Positions 1-8,220 of a DNA stretch of 64,000 nt are shown one piece after another. Position numbers and translations under genes: made by a program. Each line of letters begins with the position of its first letter. Position 1 is the first letter of the stretch. Below the pieces are notes generated by a model that saw only the letters and a list, made by a program, of their open reading frames with translations, had not been told where the DNA came from and did no database searches. This DNA is from Bacteroidota bacterium (GTDB taxonomy: Bacteria; Bacteroidota; Bacteroidia; Chitinophagales; Chitinophagaceae), in contig JAFDXN010000060.1 of NCBI GenBank assembly GCA_018267915.1, positions 310,001-374,000 of the forward strand. The letters run 5' to 3'.

Positions 1-1
1 G

Positions 2-112
2 GCTGGAATTGAAAAACCTTCAATTATCTGTTCTTTATATACTCTTGTGGTAGGTTTAATCATTCCAGAGGTTCGTCTAAATAATTTAAAAGCCATAAAA
101 GGTCCAGACTAG
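2..112 (+). CDS. 3' end of an unidentified gene (partial)
   Basis: A reading frame is open from the window edge and ends at a TAG at 110-112, giving 36 residues that finish with Leu-Lys-Ala-Ile-Lys-Gly-Pro-Asp. There is no start codon because the gene begins outside the window. I do not recognise the family. A UUCG-capped hairpin with a T-run at 309-335 could terminate this transcript. The stretch is short, so a chance open frame cannot be excluded. Confidence 0.3.
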   Translation, partial: AGIEKPSIICSLYTLVVGLIIPEVRLNNLKAIKGPD

Positions 113-158
113 TAAGGGAACAATAAAGATAATTATTTGCACTAGGATTCTCACCTCA

Positions 159-295
159 GGTTCGAAAGTTGTCCAGCCAAGTACCGGCAAGTATTTGCCA
201 GTTCTTGCCAATTGTTCCCTATAACTCCCCAATCATTCCCAAAAGTGCATTTAAAGCAAGCGGGTCCTTGATAAATTGGTTCGAAAGTTGTCCAG
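159..295. repeat. 18-bp direct repeat pair (159-176 and 278-295)
   Basis: The 18-mer GGTTCGAAAGTTGTCCAG occurs twice, 119 bp apart, with unrelated flanks. A 10-bp inverted repeat (115-124 and 211-220, AGGGAACAAT and its complement) surrounds the first copy. No gene is seen between 113 and 392. Such arrangements occur at recombinase attachment sites, but no integrase is visible here, so the function is unassigned. Confidence 0.6.
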
Positions 296-308
296 TCGCC
301 CCGACTTA

Positions 309-335
309 AAGCTCAACTTCGGTTGAACTTTTTTG
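309..335 (+). terminator. Rho-independent terminator with UUCG loop
   Basis: A stem of eight pairs with one mismatch is closed by a C(TTCG)G tetraloop (317-322) and followed by a run of six T (329-334). It lies between the partial gene at the left edge and the reductase gene at 393. Confidence 0.65.
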
Positions 336-392
336 TTTAAAAACATCTGGCTCACGTATCTTTAATCAGCATAAAAACCCAACGCTACCATT

Positions 393-944
393 ATGAGAAA
401 TATAGTTTACGCCACCAACATAACTATTGATGGCTTTTGCGACCACAACTATTTTATGCCTGATGAGGAACTCATGGTCTACTTTGCACAGCTCATACAA
501 GATGCAGGATTGCTGGTGTATGGTCGCACTACGTACGAGTTGATGGTGCCCTATTGGCCTGATGTAGCCAAAACCCGATCGGGCACCCAAGCCGAAAATG
601 AATTCGCACAAGCGCTTACGGATACCGATAAGATCGTCTTTTCACGCACATTAGAACAAGCGGAGGGAAACACACGGATAATGCGCGGAAACCTCGAGGA
701 CGAAATAGTAAAATTGAAACTGCAGGCCGGTAAAAGCATCTCAGTAGGTGGTGTCGATTTGCCCTCCCAGTTAATGGCGCTGGGGCTTGTTGACGAATTT
801 CATTTTGTAGTTCACCCAATAATTGCAGGAAAAGGCCGACGATTACTGGAAGATTCCAGTCCTCCTGAGCGATTGCAGTTGAAACTCAAAGGTTCTAAAT
901 CCTTTGATTCCGGCGTTGTCGCGCACCATTACGTAAAGGCATAG
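393..944 (+). CDS. Dihydrofolate reductase family protein (RibD C-terminal domain-like)
   Basis: The 183-residue protein fits the single-domain RibD_C/DHFR-like family, probable NAD(P)H-dependent cytoplasmic reductases. It opens with the typical beta-strand Asn-Ile-Val-Tyr-Ala and the T-x-D-G-F motif near residue 12. It has the VYGRTTYE segment near residue 43, the glycine-rich SVGGVDL segment near residue 118 that normally contacts the nucleotide, and the HPIIAGKGRRLLE segment near residue 141. Length matches stand-alone members of the YyaP/YwjB group. The start is the first ATG after the upstream terminator. The substrate is not known for this branch, so a folate or riboflavin role should not be assumed. 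Confidence 0.85.
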   Translation: MRNIVYATNITIDGFCDHNYFMPDEELMVYFAQLIQDAGLLVYGRTTYELMVPYWPDVAKTRSGTQAENEFAQALTDTDKIVFSRTLEQAEGNTRIMRGNLEDEIVKLKLQAGKSISVGGVDLPSQLMALGLVDEFHFVVHPIIAGKGRRLLEDSSPPERLQLKLKGSKSFDSGVVAHHYVKA

Positions 945-1069
945 CGCGGTAGGCAGCCTTAAAAGCTAGTCCTTGCCATTATAATCTTCAGAAAGATATC
1001 CACAATTTTCGGTCTGATGAACTTTGCGCCGTGATGCTTGGTAATTTGCTGTTCTAAGTAGAAAAACTG

Positions 1070-2329
1070 ATGCAGTGGGATAGGATAAACGAGAAGCTGA
1101 GCATACTGGCTGATGCTGCTAAATATGATGTGTCTTGTGCGTCGAGCGGCAGTAAAAGGGATAATACTAACAAAGGGCTGGGCAACGCTACAGGAATGGG
1201 CATTTGCCATGCGTATACCGAAGACGGGCGCTGTGTGTCGCTGCTGAAAATACTGCTTACCAATCATTGCATATTCGATTGTGCTTACTGTGTAAGCCGC
1301 AAGAGTAATGACATCAAGCGCGCTGCGTTTACCGTGCAGGAGGTTGTGGACCTCACCATTAGTTTCTACAGGCGAAATTATATAGAAGGACTCTTTCTGA
1401 GCTCCGGAATTTTCAGCAATGCCGACTACACTATGGAGCGGCTGGTGCTTATAGCTAAAAAGCTGCGTGCAGAACACCGTTTTAATGGCTACATCCATCT
1501 CAAAGCTATACCCGGGGCCAGTCCTGAACTGCTAAAGCAAGCAGGCCTTTATGCCGACCGGCTCAGTGTGAATATAGAGATGCCTACCGAACAAGGGCTG
1601 AAGTTACTGGCGCCCGATAAAAAGCGCCATGACATGATACACCCAATGAAATACCTGAAAAATGCAATTGCGGAAAACCGTGACGAAAAAAAGGTGTTTA
1701 AGAAAACGCCGCTTTTTGCACCGGCAGGCCAGAGCACACAAATGGTGGTAGGCGCTGCAGCGGAGACAGACCTTCATGTGCTATATACTGCAGACCATTT
1801 TTACAGGAAAATGCAACTGAAGCGGGTATATTATTCAGGATATGTGCCGATAAGTAACGATAACCGGTTGCCCGCTATCGGTACACCCGTGCCAATGATA
1901 CGAGAGAACCGCCTGTACCAGGCCGATTGGCTGATGCGTTTTTACGGCTTTTCCGTAAACGAGATAATAACGCCTGCTGAGCCTTTGCTCGACCTGGAGA
2001 TCGATCCCAAGCTTGCCTGGGCCTTGCGCAACCTTCATTTATTCCCAGTAGATATCAATAAAGCTGAATTGCCGCTTATAAAGCGCGTGCCGGGCATAGG
2101 TGTTTCGTCGGCGCTTAAGATCGTTTCAGCCAGGAGATTTACCCGGCTCACCTGCGAGCACCTTAAAAAATTTGGGCTGGCGCTGAACCGTGCAAAATAT
2201 TTCATTACCTGCAAGGCTGACGGGTTTGAGCATAAAGACCATGAGCCATGGCGTATACGGCAATTCATACTTGCAGAAAGCAGTAGTAAGTACCGGTCAA
2301 CTTTTTCTCCGCAGTTGACGATCTTTTAA
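1070..2329 (+). CDS. Radical SAM protein of the UDG-linked DNA modification/repair family
   Basis: This 419-residue protein carries the radical-SAM 4Fe-4S triad Cys67-x3-Cys71-x2-Cys74 in a CIFDCAYC context. The C-terminal third contains helix-hairpin-helix-like sequence (residues about 340-380: KRVPGIGVSSALKIV, then a second basic hairpin), which suggests nucleic acid binding. Architecture and length fit the family named putative DNA modification/repair radical SAM protein (TIGR03916), known to co-occur with a DUF4130 partner and a uracil-DNA-glycosylase-like protein. The partner starts 12 bp downstream, so the two are surely co-transcribed. The reaction catalysed has not been established for the family as far as I know. 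Confidence 0.9.
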   Translation: MQWDRINEKLSILADAAKYDVSCASSGSKRDNTNKGLGNATGMGICHAYTEDGRCVSLLKILLTNHCIFDCAYCVSRKSNDIKRAAFTVQEVVDLTISFYRRNYIEGLFLSSGIFSNADYTMERLVLIAKKLRAEHRFNGYIHLKAIPGASPELLKQAGLYADRLSVNIEMPTEQGLKLLAPDKKRHDMIHPMKYLKNAIAENRDEKKVFKKTPLFAPAGQSTQMVVGAAAETDLHVLYTADHFYRKMQLKRVYYSGYVPISNDNRLPAIGTPVPMIRENRLYQADWLMRFYGFSVNEIITPAEPLLDLEIDPKLAWALRNLHLFPVDINKAELPLIKRVPGIGVSSALKIVSARRFTRLTCEHLKKFGLALNRAKYFITCKADGFEHKDHEPWRIRQFILAESSSKYRSTFSPQLTIF

Positions 2330-2341
2330 ACCGATGACCTC

Positions 2342-3100
2342 ATGACAACTTTAGTGTACGACAATACGCTGCCGGGCTTTCTTACAACCATTTTCGAGGT
2401 GTATGAATATCGGATAGCTGATGCAGATATTGTGCCCGTGCGGCGGGCGCAAAGCAATTTGTTTGGCAGTAACAAGTATGTTGAAACCGATGAGAGCAAA
2501 GCCTCGAGAGTTTGGAAAGGGATTAAGAAACATGCAGGCGGCTCTGTCACGACAGATATTTACCGCAGCTTTCTATCCGAGTTGCCGGGGATGGAAAATA
2601 TGTTGTTACAATACATCGGGTATATTCTGTCCAAAGGTGATGTATCAAGAGATTTCAGCCATCCGGCTGTGCTGTATATTACTGAGACTGTCAAAAAGGT
2701 TCGCCGGGAAAAACACCGGATGGAGGCCTTCGTTCGCTTTAGGCAAACGGCCGATGATCTTTACTATGCTACCGTAGAGCCAGATTACAATGTATTGCCG
2801 CTAATTGCTGACCATTTCGAGAAGCGCTATGCTGATCAACGATGGTTGATATATGATATGCGCCGTAATTATGGCATCTATTATGATCTGCATACTGTTG
2901 CTACTGTTGAAGTAGATTTCAAACATATCTTGTCGGGTTACGGCAATGCGGATGGAATACTAAACGAGAAGGAAAAAGAATACGAACGGCTGTGGCAGAA
3001 CTATTTCAAAAGCGTTAACATCGCGTCGCGCAAAAATCTTAAACTTCACCGCCAGCACATGCCTTTGCGTTATTGGAAATATCTTACCGAAAAAAAATAA
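2342..3100 (+). CDS. TIGR03915/DUF4130 family putative DNA repair protein, partner of the radical SAM enzyme
   Basis: This 252-residue protein fits the DUF4130 family that accompanies the preceding radical SAM protein. Features typical of the family are the start TTLVYDNTLPGFLTTIFEVYE, the central KVRREKHRMEAFVRFR segment (residues about 118-133), and the C-terminal basic region ending near HRQHMPLRYWKYLTEK. In other bacteria the family can be fused to a uracil-DNA glycosylase domain. Here the protein stops after DUF4130 and no glycosylase gene lies nearby. It converges with the methyltransferase gene, leaving only 4 bp between the stop codons. Confidence 0.88.
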   Translation: MTTLVYDNTLPGFLTTIFEVYEYRIADADIVPVRRAQSNLFGSNKYVETDESKASRVWKGIKKHAGGSVTTDIYRSFLSELPGMENMLLQYIGYILSKGDVSRDFSHPAVLYITETVKKVRREKHRMEAFVRFRQTADDLYYATVEPDYNVLPLIADHFEKRYADQRWLIYDMRRNYGIYYDLHTVATVEVDFKHILSGYGNADGILNEKEKEYERLWQNYFKSVNIASRKNLKLHRQHMPLRYWKYLTEKK

Positions 3101-3104
3101 GCGA

Positions 3105-3746
3105 TTACTTCTTTCGCATACACCATGTAGTCATAGACCGTAGATCGTCGACATTGGTGGTTTTGACCGGCTCAAACAATTCCGCGTTAAGTTGCTCTGT
3201 GTATAACTTCAACGCTGCCCGGTTAACCAGGTAGCGCGTCGATCCGTCGGGCAGTATGTACCTGCCATTCCCAATCGGTTTTACCAGCGTTTCGATGCCA
3301 ATATCAGAAGCCAGTCTTGCAAAGAAATAGCCGCCGGGCCTTAATACACGCCATGCCTCCTTCAACATGGCCTCGAAATGGCCCGCATCATTCGCGAAAT
3401 GCAACACTGCGCTGGAAATGACTAGGTCGAAGTACGAATTGGCAAATGGGAGCTCGTCGGCCTTTGCGAGCCGAAAATTTTGCGATGGAAGAGCAGGCGC
3501 GAGATCCTGTGCCAGTGCTTTAACTTTATCGATGGCGGCTGCATCCCGATCGACAGCATAGACACTGTAGCCATTTTTCAGGAAGTAATGAATATTTCTA
3601 CCTGCGCCGCAGCCGATGTCGAGTACTGTTTTACAATTGTCAAAGCGTCCTTTTAACAACTGGTCAAAAAGATATATGTCTATGTTCCCGAAAGAGTCTT
3701 GCAGTGAATTAGCCATGTCATTGCTAATATAAGCAGTAAGCGGCAT
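3105..3746 (-). CDS. Class I SAM-dependent methyltransferase
   Basis: The 213-residue protein has a class I methyltransferase fold. Motif I is VLDIGCGAGRN at residues 41-51, an acidic motif II (VYAVDRD) follows, and motif IV/post-IV is FDLVISSAVLHF with the LRPGGYFF turn after it. It is closest in style to the TehB/UbiE-like small-molecule methyltransferases; the substrate is unknown. Its ATG overlaps the stop codon of hemN by one base (TAATG), which points to translational coupling by reinitiation. A heme or porphyrin-related role is therefore possible but is inference only. Confidence 0.85.
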   Translation of the reverse strand: MPLTAYISNDMANSLQDSFGNIDIYLFDQLLKGRFDNCKTVLDIGCGAGRNIHYFLKNGYSVYAVDRDAAAIDKVKALAQDLAPALPSQNFRLAKADELPFANSYFDLVISSAVLHFANDAGHFEAMLKEAWRVLRPGGYFFARLASDIGIETLVKPIGNGRYILPDGSTRYLVNRAALKLYTEQLNAELFEPVKTTNVDDLRSMTTWCMRKK

Positions 3747-5101
3747 TATATCGCCGAACTGAATACCTGTCGTTGGCTGGCAGCCTTACTCTTGATTAAA
3801 TGTAAATCGAAGGCGCTGCAGATATTCCTGATGAAACTCTTCCCCGTTCCTGTAACCGTCACCCCTGATTTGGTTTGTACGATAAGGCCGTCTTTTTCCA
3901 AAGCGTCAAGCACAGGGGCGGAGTAGGTTTGTATCAATTCGAGATCAACCGGGTCAAAAGATGCTCGGCCCTGGCAGGCAATTTCACGTATGTATTTTCC
4001 AAAACGTTTGTCCTCCTCTGTAGTAAAATACCCTTTTTTTACAGCAAGCCGATTACGATTTACAGCACCGTAATAGTCGTGGATGGTCTTCTCGTTCTGT
4101 GCATATCCGCCGGGCAGGCTACTGATGGCGGATACACCAAGACCGATCAGCGTTTCGGCGTTTTGAGTAGTGTACCCCATAAAGGTTCTGTTCAATCGGC
4201 CTTCTTCACGGGCCAAAAACAGGTCATCGTGAGGAAGCGCGAAGTGATCCATGCCAATATCCCTGTAACCTGCAGCAAGCAATAATTCCTTCCCTGTTGT
4301 GTAAAGCTGCAATTTCTCAGAAGCAGTTGGCAGGTCATTTTCATCAAACAGTCGTTGCCCACGGCTGGTCCAGGGCACATGAGCATAGCTATAAAAGGCA
4401 ATACGGTCTGGCATGAGCGTTATCACCTGCGATATCGTTTTAATAATGCTCTCCTGCGTCTGGCTCGGCAGGCCGTAGATCAGGTCAAAGTTTACGGAAC
4501 GATAGCCTATTTCTCTTGCTGCATCTGTAGCCCGCGCTACGTTTTCGAAAGGTTGTATCCTGTTGATGATACGTTGCACGTTAGGGTCGTTGTCCTGCAC
4601 ACCGTAGCTCACGCGCCGGAAGCCAAGCTCATACAGCTTCTGCAAATGCTCCCGTGTGGTATTGTTGGGGTGTCCTTCAAAGCTGAACTCCGCATTATTC
4701 AGTATGTCTGCACTGTCGAGTATCGGTAAAAGCAATTTCTCCAGGTTGGCAGGAGAAAAGAAAGTGGGTGTGCCACCTCCCAGGTGCAACTCGCCTATCA
4801 CCGGTGTCTCGACCATCAGGGAGCGGTAAGCGTTCCATTCCCTATGTATAGCGTCTATATATTCAGCCTCAACGCTGTGGTTGCTCGTGATCTTTTTATT
4901 GCATCCGCAATAGGTACAAAGCGACTCACAAAAAGGCAAGTGTATATAAAGGCTGATACCATCTCTTATATTAGTAGCAGCGACAAGGTATAGCCAACGC
5001 TCCGTATCAATTTTTTCGTTCCAAAAAGGTACCGTTGGGTAACTGGTGTACCGGGGAGCCGGAACATTATATTTCTCCAGTAAATGCTGAATAGAAGTCA
5101 T
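3746..5101 (-). CDS. hemN: Oxygen-independent coproporphyrinogen III dehydrogenase
   Basis: HemN converts coproporphyrinogen III to protoporphyrinogen IX in heme synthesis without oxygen, using radical SAM chemistry. The 451-residue length matches bona fide HemN. The cluster motif Cys58-x3-Cys62-x2-Cys65-x-Cys67 is the HemN form, and the PRYTSYPTVPFW start and the GGGTPT motif are also typical. The C-terminal HemN domain is present, which separates it from shorter HemW-type heme chaperones. It is the first gene of a two-gene unit with the methyltransferase. A pair of ATGATCAT palindromes lies about 75-100 bp upstream of its start. Confidence 0.93.
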   Translation of the reverse strand: MTSIQHLLEKYNVPAPRYTSYPTVPFWNEKIDTERWLYLVAATNIRDGISLYIHLPFCESLCTYCGCNKKITSNHSVEAEYIDAIHREWNAYRSLMVETPVIGELHLGGGTPTFFSPANLEKLLLPILDSADILNNAEFSFEGHPNNTTREHLQKLYELGFRRVSYGVQDNDPNVQRIINRIQPFENVARATDAAREIGYRSVNFDLIYGLPSQTQESIIKTISQVITLMPDRIAFYSYAHVPWTSRGQRLFDENDLPTASEKLQLYTTGKELLLAAGYRDIGMDHFALPHDDLFLAREEGRLNRTFMGYTTQNAETLIGLGVSAISSLPGGYAQNEKTIHDYYGAVNRNRLAVKKGYFTTEEDKRFGKYIREIACQGRASFDPVDLELIQTYSAPVLDALEKDGLIVQTKSGVTVTGTGKSFIRNICSAFDLHLIKSKAASQRQVFSSAI

Positions 5102-5175
5102 TGCTCATGATTGAGGCTCAAAAAGGAAAATATTGAACGCGCAAATTACGCATGGTCTGGGCCTTAGGTGGTGAC

Positions 5176-5200
5176 GATGATCATCCTTTTACATGATCAT
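5176..5200. promoter_or_regulatory. Paired ATGATCAT palindromes upstream of hemN
   Basis: GATGATCATC (5176-5185) and ATGATCAT (5193-5200) are two palindromic half-turn-spaced cores, 16 bp centre to centre. They lie in the divergent region between hemN (minus) and the AHSA1-type gene (plus). The 10-bp palindrome GATGATCATC recurs at 31093-31102 upstream of a lipoprotein gene. This may be an operator for a dimeric regulator, but no regulator is identified. Confidence 0.3.
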
Positions 5201-5264
5201 CAGCAATCGCTGGGGCCGCAGCTTTATTCTTTTCTCTATTTTTGTTGTCAAATAACATGATTGA

Positions 5265-5714
5265 ATGCCGACCGGGGAACCTGTTCACAGAACGACGATC
5301 ATTGCTGCCCCCGCTACAACGGTTTGGGCGGCACTCACAAAGCCCGAATTGATGAAACAGTGGATGGCGGAGAGTGAGATAGAGATAGTTACAGATTGGG
5401 TTGTAGGTCAGCCATTCATTATCCGTGGACCGTGGTATAAAACGTATTTTGAAAATAGGGGAACAGTATTACGTTATGATGCCGGACAGGCACTGAGTTA
5501 TAGCCATTTAAGCTCGCTCTCAAGGCTGCCGGATGCCCCTGAAAATTATACGGTATTATTGTTTGCACTGCAGGACATTGATGGTAGAACGAGAGTCGAC
5601 CTGGAAATCAGCAATTTCCCCACCGAGGCTATTTATCACCATTTGGCCTTTTACTGGAACGTTGCGCTCGACCTGTTAAGAAAATTTGTAGAACCGGACT
5701 CGCAGGATACATAA
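5265..5714 (+). CDS. SRPBCC (AHSA1/START-like) domain protein
   Basis: The 149-residue protein is a single SRPBCC-fold domain of the AHSA1 (activator of Hsp90 ATPase C-terminal-like) type. The N-terminal strand carrying TTIIAAPATTVWAALTKPE and the KQWMAES segment are signature features, followed by the alternating beta strands and the long C-terminal helix. These domains form a hydrophobic cavity; bacterial members are usually small cytoplasmic proteins of unknown ligand. It stands alone between divergent hemN and a convergent acetyltransferase gene. Confidence 0.85.
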   Translation: MPTGEPVHRTTIIAAPATTVWAALTKPELMKQWMAESEIEIVTDWVVGQPFIIRGPWYKTYFENRGTVLRYDAGQALSYSHLSSLSRLPDAPENYTVLLFALQDIDGRTRVDLEISNFPTEAIYHHLAFYWNVALDLLRKFVEPDSQDT

Positions 5715-5728
5715 TTTTTTTAAATCTT

Positions 5729-6217
5729 TTACCGCCAAAGCCTATAGACCAGTAAAGTTTCACCATCTTGCTGAAGCTCCTTTTCAAAATTGAAGCCGAT
5801 AGTTTGTAGTAGTTTGACGGATCTCGAATTCTCGGGTATCGTAATGGCCAGCAGGCTTGCGTTTTCCGCCTGGAGGGCCTGGATAACAATCTCAGTCGCT
5901 TCACGGGCATAGCCTGTGCCGCTGTAAGCTGGTAAAAAGGCGAAGCCGATATCAGGGTGCGCAAGGTAATCGCGCTGTATCAATGTTACAACACCTATGG
6001 GTATTAGCGATCCTTTGAGCCTGGCTATCCAATAGGTCACATTTTCATTGTCAAGTATCTTTTGAATGTAGGCGATCGCATCTTCTGCACTATTGACGTT
6101 CCTGTTGCCAATAAATTGCAGCCATCCCGGCGTATTGACCAATTCCTGTATGAAAGCTGCATCTGAAGTTGACAGTTTCTTCAATGATAACCGTGAGGTA
6201 TGGAAGGTGCTTTGCAT
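5729..6217 (-). CDS. GNAT family N-acetyltransferase (RimJ/RimL-like)
   Basis: The 162-residue protein has the GNAT core. It starts with TSRLSLKKLSTSD, continues with the IGVVTLIQRDY strand and the acetyl-CoA loop region AFLPAYSGTGYAREA, and has the motif-B end ENSRSVKLLQTIGF typical of the RimJ/RimL group acting on amino groups. The acceptor is unknown. It converges with the AHSA1-type gene, with 14 bp between them. Confidence 0.87.
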   Translation of the reverse strand: MQSTFHTSRLSLKKLSTSDAAFIQELVNTPGWLQFIGNRNVNSAEDAIAYIQKILDNENVTYWIARLKGSLIPIGVVTLIQRDYLAHPDIGFAFLPAYSGTGYAREATEIVIQALQAENASLLAITIPENSRSVKLLQTIGFNFEKELQQDGETLLVYRLWR

Positions 6218-6233
6218 CGATGGTAAATATAAG

Positions 6234-6258
6234 AAAGCCTCCTGTTATGGGAGGCTTT
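6234..6258 (-). terminator. Terminator hairpin downstream of the PoxB-like gene
   Basis: A 9-bp perfect stem (6234-6242 with 6250-6258, loop TGTTATG) lies 27 bp beyond the stop codon of the minus-strand thiamine-diphosphate enzyme gene. A T-rich stretch follows on the minus strand. Confidence 0.7.
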
Positions 6259-6284
6259 GTAATTATAGATGCTTTAGGTACTAA

Positions 6285-8066
6285 CTATTTGTGAAAATAT
6301 TCTGCTTTTACATCCTCATAGGTAGCTTTGATCATATCCCATGCATCCACATCGCCTTTAATTAGCGAGGACATGAACATTTTAGCCTGCTTAAAGCTCA
6401 CATGAGGCGGCAGCATCGGTACGGTAGGATCGGTAACGACATCCAGTATCGCGGGCCTGTCAGCAGCCAACAGCTTGTCGATCGCAGCGCCTATATCCGC
6501 GGGGTCTTCCACACGTATTCCTTCCAGCCCCAGCATTTTAGCATACCCGGCATAGTTGAAGTCGGGTACCTCCTGCGATGCGACAAATTTTGGATAGCCG
6601 CCCATCACGCGCTGCTCCCAACTCACCATGTTAAGATCATGATTGTTTAGCACAACGACGAGCAGCCTCGGATCGGCCCAGCTTTTCCAGTATTTAGAAA
6701 TAGTGATCATTTCATTGATGCCCAGCATCTGGAAGGCGCCGTCACCGATCAAAGCGATAGGCACCCTGTCGGGATATGCAAATTTTGCTGCGATCGTATA
6801 GGGCACTGCCGGGCACATGGTGGCGAGATTGCCCGATAGGGAAGCCATCATGCCATCCCTGATCTTGAGGTCGCGCGCAAACCAGGCTGCTGTAGAACCC
6901 GAATCGGCCGAGAGGATACACTTATCAGGCAGGCGTTTCGATAGCTCCCAAAACAAGTGCTGGGGGTTAATAGGCTTGCTGTCGCTTTTGGCCCTCGTCT
7001 CCAGTATTTTCCACCAGGTGGCCACCTCTTCCATGATATGTTGCTGCCAACTGCGGTCTTCTTTCTTCTTAAGTAAGGGTATCAAGGCCTGCAAGGTGTC
7101 TTTGCTATCACCTTCGAGGTGTACGTCCATTGGGTAACGAATGCCCAGCATTTTACCCTCGATATCTATTTGTATACCTTTGGCCTGGCCCTCTTTGGGT
7201 AAAAATTCAGAATAAGGAAAGCTGGAACCGACCATTAGCAGCGTGTCGCAGTCGCTCATAAGGTCCCAACTGGGTTTGGTCCCCAGCAACCCTATCGACC
7301 CGGTCACATAGGGTATATTATCCGGCAACACCGCTTTGCCAAGCAGAGCTTTGGCTATACCTGCGCCGAGCAGATCCGCTACCTGCAACACTTCTTCGCT
7401 TGCGCCTTTGGCGCCGGCACCTACAAGTATAGCAACCTTCTTGCCATCATTCAGAATGTCTGCAGCTTTTTGAATGTCGGCGGTTCCCGGCAGTATGCGT
7501 GGTGCAGTATATCCTACACTTGAGTGGATGGTGCCGTGGAGGCGGGGCGCTGGTGTGTATTCCAATTCCTGCACATCGTTGGGCATAATGATACAGGTAA
7601 CCGTTCGCATGGATTTCGCTGTACGGAAGGCCCTGTCAACCAGGTGGCGCACCTGTTCCGGGGTCGAGCACATATGCACATATTCATGTGCCACATCTTT
7701 GAAAAGAGAAACAAGGTCTACCTCCTGCTGGTAACTTCCGCCGATCGCCAGGCGGCTCTGCTGGCCCACGATGGCCACCACGGGCTGGTGGTCCATTTTA
7801 GCGTCATAAAGGCCGTTAAGCAGGTGAATAGCGCCGGGACCGGAGGTAGCCATGCAAACACCCACCTCGCCCGTAAACTTGGCGTGCGCGCAGGCCATAA
7901 AAGCGGCAGCTTCCTCATGCCTTACCTGTATAAATTCGATCTTATCCTGCGCTTTTTCAAGTGCGCCGGTAAGGCCGTTGATACCATCGCCCGGGTATCC
8001 GTAAATGCGGTGAACGCCCCACTGGTGAAGGCGATCTATCATAAATTCGCTAACTGTCTGGCTCAT
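6285..8066 (-). CDS. Thiamine-diphosphate enzyme of the pyruvate oxidase/dehydrogenase (PoxB-like) family
   Basis: The 593-residue protein shows the three-domain layout of PoxB/acetolactate synthase enzymes. The N-terminal PYR domain carries the catalytic Glu51 in VRHEEAAAF, the central domain has a FAD/nucleotide-type VGAGAKGASEE segment, and the C-terminal domain has the ThDP motif GDGAFQML followed by NNHDLN. It probably decarboxylates pyruvate or a related 2-oxoacid, passing electrons to quinone or oxygen. The start is placed at the ATG of MSQTVSEFM because the family begins there; an in-frame ATG 18 codons upstream would add non-homologous residues. It is divergent from the efflux operon, with 154 bp between starts. 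Confidence 0.88.
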   Translation of the reverse strand: MSQTVSEFMIDRLHQWGVHRIYGYPGDGINGLTGALEKAQDKIEFIQVRHEEAAAFMACAHAKFTGEVGVCMATSGPGAIHLLNGLYDAKMDHQPVVAIVGQQSRLAIGGSYQQEVDLVSLFKDVAHEYVHMCSTPEQVRHLVDRAFRTAKSMRTVTCIIMPNDVQELEYTPAPRLHGTIHSSVGYTAPRILPGTADIQKAADILNDGKKVAILVGAGAKGASEEVLQVADLLGAGIAKALLGKAVLPDNIPYVTGSIGLLGTKPSWDLMSDCDTLLMVGSSFPYSEFLPKEGQAKGIQIDIEGKMLGIRYPMDVHLEGDSKDTLQALIPLLKKKEDRSWQQHIMEEVATWWKILETRAKSDSKPINPQHLFWELSKRLPDKCILSADSGSTAAWFARDLKIRDGMMASLSGNLATMCPAVPYTIAAKFAYPDRVPIALIGDGAFQMLGINEMITISKYWKSWADPRLLVVVLNNHDLNMVSWEQRVMGGYPKFVASQEVPDFNYAGYAKMLGLEGIRVEDPADIGAAIDKLLAADRPAILDVVTDPTVPMLPPHVSFKQAKMFMSSLIKGDVDAWDMIKATYEDVKAEYFHK

Positions 8067-8220
8067 ATCGATAAATGTGACCTGACCGACGGAAAATTCA
8101 TGCCATGAACCAGGGATCAAGGTGTGTCGTAGGTGCCGCTTCCTTGTTAAAATATTCCGCCTCGCTGAATATCACTTGCAGGCACAGGGATTTATTGCCA
8201 CATTGCGGAAAATTTTGGCA

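Noticed and set aside
159..176. tRNA T-arm (GGTTCGAAA)
   Set aside because: The flanking sequence does not form a cloverleaf or acceptor stem, and the segment is duplicated at 278 without a tRNA body.
8122..8220. N-terminal extension of the TolC-type protein
   Set aside because: The extra 33 residues precede a complete signal peptide and lie in the divergent promoter region of the PoxB-like gene.
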